DNA of 64,000 nt from Streptomyces fradiae ATCC 10745 = DSM 40063 (GTDB taxonomy: Bacteria; Actinomycetota; Actinomycetes; Streptomycetales; Streptomycetaceae): assembly GCF_008704425.1 (NCBI RefSeq), contig NZ_CP023696.1, positions 1,040,501-1,104,500 of the forward strand. Direction: 5' to 3'. Shown here one piece after another: positions 51,488 to 58,565 of this stretch (position 1 is the stretch's first letter; each line of letters begins with the position of its first letter). The position numbers and the translations under genes are program-made. The notes below the pieces were generated by a model. That model was given only the letters and a program-made list of their open reading frames with translations. It made no database searches and was not told the DNA's origin.

Positions 51488-54018
51488 CCGCGCACCCCCG
51501 GGGGGAGCACCCCGACTCCCCGGCCGCCGCCGACGACCCGACCGCCCCGCAGCCGCCCGGCCCCGCGGCCGGGGCCCCGGCGGACGGCGGGGCCGGCGCG
51601 GCCCCGGCCGGCGCGGACGAGGCGGGCGAGACCGCGGCGGTGCCGGAGACCGGGCCGGGCACCGACGGCGAGGGTCCCGCGCCGGACGGGTCGGCGGACC
51701 GGGCCCGGACCGGGTCCGCGGACGCGCCGGGGGCCGGCGGTCCGGCGACCGGGACGGGCCCGGCGGCGGCAGGCGAGGCGGTGACGACCGGGACAGGACC
51801 CGCGACCGCCGACGGGGCGGCGCCGGACGGTGGCGTGACCGGGGAGACGTCCTCCCCGGACGCGGCCCCCGGCGGGACCGGCGCCGGGGAGGCGGACGCG
51901 GGCGGCGCCCGCACCGACGCGGACGGCGGCGGCCCGGGGGAGGCCGACGGCGGCCGGGGTGCCGTCCGTGAGGAAGGCGGAGAAGGCTCTGCCGGTGGGG
52001 AGGCGGGCGGAGGCGCCGCCGGGGTGTCCGAGGCGGAGGCCGAGCTGGCCGCCCAGCGGGAGCTGCGGGAGCGGATCGAGCGGCGCAAGGCCGAGCGGGC
52101 GGAGCCCATCGCGGCCGGCACCAAGCTGAGCGGCCGGGCCGCCGACCTGCTGGCGGCCGTCCGCGCCGTGGAGAGCGGCCGGACGCCGGACGTGGCCTTC
52201 GAGGACTCCCCCGCACCGGCCGCCCCTCCCCGCCGGGTCGCTCCCCCGCCGGCGCCGCCGACGCGGACCCCGGTGGCGCCCGCCCCCTCGGGGCCCCGCG
52301 CTGCGGCGCCCGAGACGGTGGCGGCCGTACGGACCGTGCTCGGCCGGGGCGGCGCCCCCGAGGCGCTGGCGGTGCGGGTCGCCGGGACGCTCGGCGACAC
52401 GGCCGCCGAGCGGCTGCGGGAGGACCCGTGGCTGCTCCTCTCGGTGCCGGGCGTACGGCCGGAGCAGGCGGACGCGTTCGCCCGCGCCCTGCTGGGCGCC
52501 GACTGCGGTCCGGGCGACGCCCGGCGTACGGACGCCCTGGTCGGCTGGCTGCTGGAGCAGGCCGCGCTGCGCGGGCACACGGCGCTGGACGCGCCGGCCG
52601 TGCGCGCGGGCCTGGCGGAGCGTGCCGTGCCCGATCCCGCGGAGGCCGTGCGGCACGCCGTCGCCGAGGGCGCCGTGCTGGTCTTCCACGACGAGGACGA
52701 CGGGGACGACGCGGACGAGGAGCCCGGCGAGGACGGGGACGGCGCCGCCCCGGAGGCCGAGGGCGGCACCTCGCCGGTGCTGCTGGGGCTCGACCGGTAC
52801 GCGCTGGCCGAGGAGAGCCTCGCGGACGGCCTGGCCCGGCTGGCCCGCTCGGGGCCCGAGCCGCGCTGGGCGGAGGCGGCGGGGCCGCCGGAGCTGGTCC
52901 GGGCGGTCGCCGCGCAGGGCCTGGTGGTCCACACGGGCGGTGAGGCGGCGCGCGCCGAGCCGGTGGCGCTGGCCGGGGCCGCCCGCGCGCTGGGGCTGCG
53001 CGCGGCCGTGGCGGTGCACAGCGAGAACGGGCGGCGCAGGCTCGGCCCCGAGGCGGACGCCGTCACGGTGGCGGCGCTGCTGTCGGGCGCCGCCGGGCCG
53101 GGGCGGGACGAGGACGGGATGCTCGCCCTCGACCTGCTGGTGGTGCTGGACGCCCCGCAGCTGGACGTGGAGGCCGCCGCGATGCTGGTGGAGTCCGTGC
53201 CGGACGGCTGCCGGCTCGTGCTGAGCGGCGATCCGTACGTGCTGCCGTCGGCGGGCGCGGGCCGGGTCTTCGGGGACCTGCTGGCGGCGCGGGTGTGCCC
53301 GCAGGTGGCGTCCCGGGTGCCGGACGCGGGCCCGATCGGCGAGCTGGTGTCCGGGATCGGCGCGGGCGAGCTGTCGCAGGTGGACGCGCCGGGCCGGGAG
53401 GTCGTGATCGTCCCGGTGCGGGACGCGGGCGAGGCCGTGCACCGGACGGTCCAGCTCGTCGCGGACTCGGTGCCGAGGGCGCTGGGCGTGCCGGTGGAGC
53501 AGACGCAGGTGATCACGGTCGGCCACGGCGGCTCGGCCGGTACGCGGGCGCTGAACGCCGCGCTGAAGCAGCGGCTGAATCCGGGGCCGGGACGGTTCGG
53601 GGGCTTCGACCCGGGCGACCGGGTGGCGTACGCGCGTACGCCGGGGCGCACGGTCCAGGGCCGGGTCGTGTCGGCGGACGCGGAGGGCCTGCACCTCGAC
53701 TGCGAGGGGAGGCCGGAGCGGGTGGTCGTCCCCCGGGACCGGGTGGAGTCGGCGGTGCGCCACGGCTGGGCGCTGACCGCGCACCAGGCGGCCGGGATGC
53801 GCTGGCCGGCGGCGGTCGTGGTGCTGCCGGGCGACGCGGCGGGCGGACTGAGCCGCGCGTGGGTGTACACGGCGTTCGGCCGGGGCGAGCGGCACCTCTC
53901 GGTCGTGCACGGGGTGGACCAGGCCCTGGCGCGGGCGGTCGCCGGTCCGGCGGCCCCGGAGCGGGTGACGCGGCTGCGCGCCCTGCTGGAGGCCGTACCG
54001 GCGGCGGAGGAGGAGTAG
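51484..54018 (+). CDS. RecD2-like helix-hairpin-helix protein with degenerate ATPase site
   Basis: The 844-residue product reads like a RecD2 helicase that has lost ATP binding. Residues 1-180 are disordered (Ala/Gly/Asp-rich). A charged helix at about 182-206 (ELAAQRELRERIERRKAER) follows. Residues about 275-470 match the RecD2 N-domain: LREDPWLLLSVPGVRPEQAD, GHTALDAPAVRAGL, then LDRYALAEESLADGLARLAR. Where RecD2 has Walker A (GxGKT), this has VVHTGGEAARAEPVAL (from about 479). The Walker B region is LLVVLDAPQLD (about 550), without DE. The C-terminal UvrD-like part keeps GWALTAHQAAGMRWPAAVVVL and LSRAWVYTAFGRGERHL. So it probably binds DNA but does not hydrolyse ATP. It overlaps the AKR stop by 4 bases. 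Confidence 0.8.
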   Translation: MTAHPRGEHPDSPAAADDPTAPQPPGPAAGAPADGGAGAAPAGADEAGETAAVPETGPGTDGEGPAPDGSADRARTGSADAPGAGGPATGTGPAAAGEAVTTGTGPATADGAAPDGGVTGETSSPDAAPGGTGAGEADAGGARTDADGGGPGEADGGRGAVREEGGEGSAGGEAGGGAAGVSEAEAELAAQRELRERIERRKAERAEPIAAGTKLSGRAADLLAAVRAVESGRTPDVAFEDSPAPAAPPRRVAPPPAPPTRTPVAPAPSGPRAAAPETVAAVRTVLGRGGAPEALAVRVAGTLGDTAAERLREDPWLLLSVPGVRPEQADAFARALLGADCGPGDARRTDALVGWLLEQAALRGHTALDAPAVRAGLAERAVPDPAEAVRHAVAEGAVLVFHDEDDGDDADEEPGEDGDGAAPEAEGGTSPVLLGLDRYALAEESLADGLARLARSGPEPRWAEAAGPPELVRAVAAQGLVVHTGGEAARAEPVALAGAARALGLRAAVAVHSENGRRRLGPEADAVTVAALLSGAAGPGRDEDGMLALDLLVVLDAPQLDVEAAAMLVESVPDGCRLVLSGDPYVLPSAGAGRVFGDLLAARVCPQVASRVPDAGPIGELVSGIGAGELSQVDAPGREVVIVPVRDAGEAVHRTVQLVADSVPRALGVPVEQTQVITVGHGGSAGTRALNAALKQRLNPGPGRFGGFDPGDRVAYARTPGRTVQGRVVSADAEGLHLDCEGRPERVVVPRDRVESAVRHGWALTAHQAAGMRWPAAVVVLPGDAAGGLSRAWVYTAFGRGERHLSVVHGVDQALARAVAGPAAPERVTRLRALLEAVPAAEEE

Positions 54019-54370
54019 GGGCGCCGCGGTCCCGCGGATGGGGGCGTTCCCGGCGCCGGAGGGGCGCCGGGGGGCGCTCCGTGCCGGGTGCGGGGCGCGG
54101 ATTCCCCGGTACCGGCGGGGCGGGCGCGCGCAGGGAGCCCGGGGCGGGTGAGCGGCGGCGGAAGGGCGGGGCGCCGGCAGGCGGCTCCGTACCGGACGCG
54201 AGGCGTCGGCTCCCCGGTCCCGGCGGGCGCGCACGGGGTCCGGTGCCGGCGGACGGGACGCGGCGGGCGGGGCCGCCCGCGTCCGGGTCGGGCGGGGCGT
54301 CGGCGGGCGGGGGCGGGCGCGGGCGCGGGACGGCCCCGGCCGGAGGGGCCGGGGCCGTCGCGGTCGGGGG
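54019..54370. other. Intergenic region between converging genes
   Basis: About 350 bases with no supported gene. It contains two related imperfect repeats (around 54099-54130 and 54209-54232, both with TTCCCCGGT/CTCCCCGGT followed by CCGGCGGGCG) and then the shared terminator at 54329-54359. Long Arg/Gly-rich readings are composition artefacts. Confidence 0.55.
54329..54359. terminator. Bidirectional terminator
   Basis: Perfect 13-base arms (54329-54341 and 54347-54359) with a 5-base loop, 11 bases beyond the stop of the minus-strand gene and on the far side of the RecD2-like gene. Confidence 0.8.
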
Positions 54371-55036
54371 TCAGGGGTGCTCGTGGGAGCGGCCCGTGGA
54401 GTCCTCCTCGTACAGCTCGTCCTCGTCGAAGACGGCGCTGACGTCGAAGCGGCAGATGACGCGGCTCGGGTCCGCCTGGTCGAAGGGGGTGGCGAGCCAC
54501 TCCCCCGCCTCGGGCAGTTCGTCCGCGGCGGCGACCCAGAGGGTGGAGTCGCCCTCCTCCAGGCCGAACTCCTTGTGGCGGGAGGCGATCTCGTCCGGCT
54601 CGTACTCGCCGAACAGCACCCCGATCGCCGCGTGGACGCTGGAGCCGACCGCGGCGGACGCGCCGGCCTCGCCCTCGTCGTCGCGTTCGGCGTCGGCGAT
54701 GTGCTGGGCCTGGGCGAGCAGCCGCTGGGCGTCGGCCACCGCGTAGTCGCGGCGGATCAGCACGCTCAGGGCGTTGGGCTGCTCCGGTCCGGCGTACGGC
54801 GGCAGGGAGTCCTCCACGCCGGGGATCTCGAAGGGCGTGACCTCGTCGTAGCGGTCGTAGAGCCGCTCGTCGTACGCCTCGGCCGCGGCGGCCAGGTCGT
54901 TGAACGCGGCGTAGACCGCCGGGTCGTCGTCACCGGTGCGGTTCTCGACCGCCGCCAGGTGGCGGTCGAGGGCGGCTTTGACAGCCTCGGCGGCGGCGCG
55001 TACCTCGGCAGCGGTGGGCTGCGCAGCATCAGACAT
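54371..55036 (-). CDS. Conserved acidic protein of unknown function
   Basis: I do not recognise the domain. From the ATG at 55036 (MSDAAQPTAAEVRAAAEAVK) the 221-residue product is mostly helical and acidic. Residues about 10-60 form a charged helix (VKAALDRHLAAVENRTGDDD), followed by LYDRYDEVTPFEIPGVEDSL, a helical middle and an acidic C-terminus (VFDEDELYEEDSTGRSHEHP). No signal peptide or membrane segment is seen, so it is cytoplasmic. TAGCGT ends 7 bases before the ATG and there is no ribosome site, so it is probably leaderless. It is divergent from a DUF5703 gene with only 47 bases between the start codons. Confidence 0.75.
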   Translation of the reverse strand: MSDAAQPTAAEVRAAAEAVKAALDRHLAAVENRTGDDDPAVYAAFNDLAAAAEAYDERLYDRYDEVTPFEIPGVEDSLPPYAGPEQPNALSVLIRRDYAVADAQRLLAQAQHIADAERDDEGEAGASAAVGSSVHAAIGVLFGEYEPDEIASRHKEFGLEEGDSTLWVAAADELPEAGEWLATPFDQADPSRVICRFDVSAVFDEDELYEEDSTGRSHEHP

Positions 55037-55083
55037 ACCCCAGACGCTATCCGTACCGGGGCCGTGCACGCACAATAGATGCG

Positions 55084-55272
55084 ATGCCGGAATATGAATT
55101 CGTCGATGTGTACGTGCCGCGGGGGGTCTCCAGGAAGGAGGCGACGCGGCTGCTGACCGACCACGCCGAGTACGGGCACTGGGAGTTGGACCGTCTGAGC
55201 CTGCACCGGGACGGGAGCCGCCGGGTGCGGCTGCGCAGGCGCATCATCCGACAGGTGCGCGCCACCTGGTGA
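55084..55272 (+). CDS. DUF5703-family small protein
   Basis: Very small conserved streptomycete protein of 62 residues: MPEYEFVDVYVPRGVSRKEA, a helix, then HWELDRLSLHRDGSRRVRLR and a basic end RRIIRQVRATW. The product is strongly basic and could bind nucleic acid or membrane. The function is unknown. It has no Shine-Dalgarno; an AT-rich ACAATA/CAATAG hexamer lies 5-6 bases before the ATG, so it is likely leaderless. Its promoter must overlap that of the divergent acidic-protein gene. A terminator hairpin (55295-55334) follows. Confidence 0.85.
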   Translation: MPEYEFVDVYVPRGVSRKEATRLLTDHAEYGHWELDRLSLHRDGSRRVRLRRRIIRQVRATW

Positions 55273-55294
55273 CGGACGGGGTGTGACGGAACGG

Positions 55295-55334
55295 GACGGA
55301 GCGGGCGCCGCCGTGGTGCGGGGCCCGCTCCGTC
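55295..55334. terminator. Bidirectional terminator between DUF5703 and chpC
   Basis: Perfect 12-base arms (55295-55306 and 55323-55334) with a 16-base loop between two converging genes. Confidence 0.75.
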
Positions 55335-55359
55335 GTGTGCACGGCCGGAAGCGCGGCGC

Positions 55360-56049
55360 TTACGCGGCCGCGCGGGCGCGGCGGTACAGGATCGTGCCGC
55401 CGATGAGGGCCGCGGCGCCGGCCGGGCCGAGCAGGCCGAGCGCGGAGGCGCCGGTCTCGGCGAGCTGGTCGCCGCCGTCCGGCGTCGTACCGCCCTGCGG
55501 TCCCGGGGTGTTCGGGGTGCTCGGCGTGCTCGGCGTGCTCGGGGTGCTCGGCGTGCTCGGCGTGCTCGGCGTGCTCGGCGTCGGGGCGGGGGGCTCGCTG
55601 GGCTCGCCCGGGTTGCCCGGCTCGCCCGGGTGGCTCGGCGTCGCGCCGTTGCCGCAGCCGTTGCCGAACGTCGGGTTCAGCGCGCCGACCACGTTCACGC
55701 TGTTGCCGCAGGCGTTCACCGGCACGTTCACCGGGGCCTGCACGTTGTTGCCGGAGGCGACGCCCGGCGAGTTCGTGGCCGCGCCGTTCGCCTTCGCGCC
55801 GCTGGACTCGTTGACGCACTTGTTGCCGAACGACGGGTTCAGCACGCCGACGACGTCGACGGTGTTGCCGCAGGCGTTCACCGGGACGCTGATCGGCGCC
55901 TGCACGTTGTTGCCGGACGCGACACCCGGGGAGTTGGCCGCGACGCCGTTCGCCCCGGCGCCCGAGGACGCGTGGGCGTAGCCGCCGAGGGCGAGCACGC
56001 CGCCCGCCGCCGCCACAATGGTCAGGCTCTTGCGCGTGACCTGTCGCAT
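55360..56049 (-). CDS. chpC: Long chaplin with sortase anchor (ChpC-like)
   Basis: Hydrophobic amyloid-forming surface protein that lowers water tension for aerial hyphae. The 229 residues run: signal peptide (about 1-28), two chaplin domains (about 31-79 and 85-133) each with a Cys pair (Cys60/78, Cys114/132) and GNNVQAPxxVPVNACGN, then a Pro-rich linker with STP repeats, LAETG at 196-200 and a C-terminal membrane helix with RRARAAA. The LAxTG motif lets sortase attach it to peptidoglycan. Position beside chpH matches S. coelicolor chpC. AGGAA lies about 7 bases before the ATG at 56049. The STP linker is coded by 9-base repeats. Confidence 0.95.
   Translation of the reverse strand: MRQVTRKSLTIVAAAGGVLALGGYAHASSGAGANGVAANSPGVASGNNVQAPISVPVNACGNTVDVVGVLNPSFGNKCVNESSGAKANGAATNSPGVASGNNVQAPVNVPVNACGNSVNVVGALNPTFGNGCGNGATPSHPGEPGNPGEPSEPPAPTPSTPSTPSTPSTPSTPSTPSTPNTPGPQGGTTPDGGDQLAETGASALGLLGPAGAAALIGGTILYRRARAAA
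55508..55579 (-). repeat. 9-base tandem repeat coding the Ser-Thr-Pro linker of chpC
   Basis: Eight units of GTGCTCGGC (plus-strand reading; one starts GTGTTC, two end GGG) follow in frame. Copy-number change would lengthen or shorten the wall-spanning linker by three residues per unit. Confidence 0.9.
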
Positions 56050-56197
56050 AGCTTGTTCCTGCCTTCTTGGCTTCCGATTGCCGCCGCGCACCTCGCGCGG
56101 CGGCCGAATGCCCACCGGCCCCGGAACGCGTGGCGCGCGCTCCGAGGCCGGCCGGGCTCTGACCCAGTCGGGTCGGGCCTCAACGTGAGGCGGTGAC

Positions 56198-56431
56198 TCA
56201 GGCGTTGACGCAGGTGTTGCCGAAGGCGGGGTTCAGCAGACCGATGACGTTGATCGTGTTGCCGCAGACGTTGACCGGCACGTGGACCGGAACCTGGACC
56301 ACGTTGCCGGAGAGGACGCCCGGGGAGCCCACGGCCGCGCCGTTCGCCCCGGCGTCGGCGACGGCCATGCCCGCACCGGCCAGCACCAGACCACCGGTGG
56401 CGGCCGCGGTCGCGACGATCTTCTTGATCAT
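56198..56431 (-). CDS. chpH: Short chaplin ChpH
   Basis: Secreted amyloid-forming surfactant protein needed for aerial growth. The 77 residues have a signal peptide (MIKKIVATAAATGGLVLAGA, cut near Ala-Asp-Ala at about 26) and one chaplin domain with Cys56 and Cys74 forming a disulfide, and VCGNTINVIGLLNPAFGNTC. There is no sortase motif, so it is free. It lies upstream of chpC, with 148 bases between. TAGGAGGAACA precedes the ATG. An ECF-type promoter candidate lies at 56481-56508. Confidence 0.96.
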   Translation of the reverse strand: MIKKIVATAAATGGLVLAGAGMAVADAGANGAAVGSPGVLSGNVVQVPVHVPVNVCGNTINVIGLLNPAFGNTCVNA

Positions 56432-56480
56432 TGTTCCTCCTATGTTGGCAATGCGGTCCCAGCCGCGGACCGCATCACCT

Positions 56481-56508
56481 GTAACGAGGAGGAGGCAGGC
56501 GGGCTACG
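56481..56508 (-). promoter_or_regulatory. Candidate ECF (BldN-type) promoter of chpH
   Basis: Minus strand CGTAGC (56503-56508), 16 bases, CGTTAC (56481-56486). The spacing and CGT-type -10 fit extracytoplasmic-function sigma factors; chaplin genes are known BldN targets. The predicted start is about 40 bases before the ATG. The remaining 56509-56646 shows no gene. Confidence 0.5.
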
Positions 56509-56646
56509 AGGCGTGGCGCCCGTTCACCCTTTTCGGTCAGATGTGTACACGCGGACGATTATTGGAGGGTCGTTTCACCTGACTTTCAGCCCGCGCGGGG
56601 TGCTGTCGGGTGACGCCCCGGCTCGGGCTCCCGGCTCGGGCGGGGC

Positions 56647-57981
56647 TCAGCTCGCGTCGATGAACCGGTCGAGGACCCGGACGCCGAACTTCAGGCCCTC
56701 CACCGGCACCCGCTCGTCCACGCCGTGGAACATCCCGGCGAAGTCGAGGTCCGGGGGGAGCTGGAGCGGCGCGAAGCCGAAGCAGCGGATGCCGAGGTCG
56801 TCGAAGGACTTGGCGTCCGTACCGCCGGAGAGCATGTACGGCACGGCGCGGGCGATCGGGTCCTCGGCGCGCAGCGCCGTCTGCATCGCGTCCACGAGGG
56901 CGCCGTCGAAGCCGGTCTCCAGCGCCTTGTCGGCGTGGACGTCCTCGCGCCGCACGCGCGGCCCGAGGAGCCGGTCGAGCTCGCTGAGGAACTCCTCCTC
57001 GTACCCCGGCAGGAAGCGCCCGTCGATGTGGGCGGTGGCCTGGCCGGGGATGACGTTCACCTTGTACCCCGCGCCCAGCATGGTGGGGGCCGCGGAGTTG
57101 CGCAGGGTGGCGCCGACCATCTTGGCGACGCTGCCGAGCTTGTGGAGGGTGGTGTCCATGTCGTCCGGGTCGAGCGGGGTGCCGAGCGCGTCGGACAGCT
57201 CGTCCAGGAAGGTCCGCACGGTCTTGGTGACCCTGACCGGCCAGGTGTGGCGGCCGACCCGGGCCACGGCCTCGCACAGCTCGGTGACGGCGTTGTCGTG
57301 GTTGGTCATCGAGCCGTGCCCGGCCGTCCCGTCGACGGTCAGGCGCATCCAGTGCATGCCCTTCTGCGCCGTCTCGACCAGGTAGAGGCGCAGCTGCTCG
57401 TTGACGGTCAGGGAGAAGCCGCCGACCTCGCCGATCGCCTCCGTGACGCCCTCGAACAGGTCGGGGTGCTCGTCGACGAGGTAGCGGGCGCCGTACGTGC
57501 CGCCGGCCTCCTCGTCGGCGAGGAAGGCCAGGACGATGTCGCGGGGCGGCTTGCGGCCGGAGCGCAGCCGCTCGCGCACGACCGCGAGGGTCATCGCGTC
57601 CATGTCCTTCATGTCGACCGCGCCCCGGCCCCAGACGCAGCCGTCGGCGACCTCGCCGGAGAACGGGTGGTGGGTCCAGTCGGCGGCGTTGGCCGGGACG
57701 ACGTCGGTGTGGCCGTGGATGAGCAGGGCCGGGCGCGAGGGGTCCTCGCCCTCGATCCTCGCGACCGTGGAGGCGCGGCCCTTGTGGGACTCCAGGAGGC
57801 GGGGTTCGAGGCCCACCTCGGCGAGCTTCTCCGCGATGTACTCGGCGGCGGCCCGCTCGCCGGGGCCGGAGTGGTCGCCGTAGTTGCTGGTGTCGATACG
57901 GATGAGCTCGCTGCAGAGGTCGACGACCTCGCTCTCCGCGGTGGTCTCGGGGCCGGTCCTGACCGGGTTCGGCTCGCTCAC
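56647..57981 (-). CDS. M20-family metallopeptidase
   Basis: Zinc-dependent amino-acid or peptide hydrolase of the M20 (ArgE/DapE/carboxypeptidase) family. The metal-site motifs are ALLIHGHTDVVPANAADW, WGRGAVDMKDMDA (bridging Asp) and LADEEAGGTYGARYLVDEH (catalytic Glu). A dimerisation domain (GTAGHGSMTNHDNAVTELCE) and a C-terminal SGGTDAKSF ... FHGVDERV with the last His ligand follow. The 444-residue product has no signal peptide. The GTG at 57981 (MSEPNPVRTGPETTAES) has GGGAGGAACAG upstream. The substrate is unknown. It ends 215 bases upstream of chpH in the same direction. Confidence 0.92.
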   Translation of the reverse strand: MSEPNPVRTGPETTAESEVVDLCSELIRIDTSNYGDHSGPGERAAAEYIAEKLAEVGLEPRLLESHKGRASTVARIEGEDPSRPALLIHGHTDVVPANAADWTHHPFSGEVADGCVWGRGAVDMKDMDAMTLAVVRERLRSGRKPPRDIVLAFLADEEAGGTYGARYLVDEHPDLFEGVTEAIGEVGGFSLTVNEQLRLYLVETAQKGMHWMRLTVDGTAGHGSMTNHDNAVTELCEAVARVGRHTWPVRVTKTVRTFLDELSDALGTPLDPDDMDTTLHKLGSVAKMVGATLRNSAAPTMLGAGYKVNVIPGQATAHIDGRFLPGYEEEFLSELDRLLGPRVRREDVHADKALETGFDGALVDAMQTALRAEDPIARAVPYMLSGGTDAKSFDDLGIRCFGFAPLQLPPDLDFAGMFHGVDERVPVEGLKFGVRVLDRFIDAS

Positions 57982-58358
57982 GCTGTTCCTCCCGCATTGT
58001 CGTACGTCGTGGGGCTGCTGGTCTGGCGCCATCCTGCTACCGACCGGGCCCCGCGCCCAAGGGCGCCACCGGGACACGGGCGCCGCGCCGGGGGGCGGGG
58101 GCGGGAGGGCCGGGCCCCGACCCGGTGCGGGCGCCCGGCGCGGGCCCGGCGCGGCGGCGTGATCGGCCGGGGAGCGGGGGCGGTCGGGGACGGTCGAAGG
58201 CGGAGGGCGGGTCGGGGGCGGTCGGGGCGGAGGGCGGGGGCGGTCGGGGCGGAGGGCGGGGGCGGTCGGGGCGGAGGGCGGGGGCGTGATCGGGCACGCC
58301 GAATGTTTGCTATGGTTTTCCACGTCGGAACGGCCCAGGGCCGCGAGACAGACACCTT
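57982..58358. other. Intergenic region between the M20 gene and tRNA-Leu
   Basis: No gene. It contains GC-rich sequence, the 22-base tandem repeat (58219-58284) and, just before the tRNA, a less GC-rich part with TATGGT (58311-58316) that may serve as -10 of the tRNA promoter. Confidence 0.6.
58219..58284. repeat. Three perfect 22-base tandem repeats
   Basis: The unit CGGTCGGGGCGGAGGGCGGG plus GG occurs at 58219-58240, 58241-58262 and 58263-58284, with a degenerate part-copy before it (58201-58218). It is non-coding and lies 75 bases upstream of tRNA-Leu. Confidence 0.9.
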
Positions 58359-58446
58359 GTCCGGGTGGCGGAATGGCAGACGCGCTAGCTTGAGGTGCTA
58401 GTGCCCTTTATCGGGCGTGGGGGTTCAAGTCCCCCCTCGGACACCA
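58359..58446 (+). tRNA. tRNA-Leu (anticodon GAG)
   Basis: The acceptor arms GTCCGGG and CTCGGAC pair with one G-T, followed by the discriminator A and an encoded CCA. The anticodon stem CTAGC/GCTAG encloses loop TTGAGGT, giving anticodon GAG, which reads CTC and CTT leucine codons. The long variable arm (TGCCC...GGGCG) is typical of class II tRNA-Leu, and the T-loop GGTTCAAGTC is intact. It stands alone, 119 bases before the ROK regulator. A terminator follows at once. Confidence 0.97.
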
Positions 58447-58450
58447 GTGA

Positions 58451-58475
58451 AGACCCCAGTCCATCTGGGGTCTTT
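58451..58475 (+). terminator. Terminator of tRNA-Leu
   Basis: AGACCCCAG (58451-58459) pairs perfectly with CTGGGGTCT (58465-58473), followed by a short T run. Unlike the other hairpins here, it has the classical U-tract. Confidence 0.88.
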
Positions 58476-58565
58476 CTGCTGTTCGGGGTCCCTCCGCCGG
58501 GCCGGCGGCTCCCGCGCCTCCGCCGGGCGGGACCCTTCGCTGCTGGGCGACTGCTGCGAGAGGCG

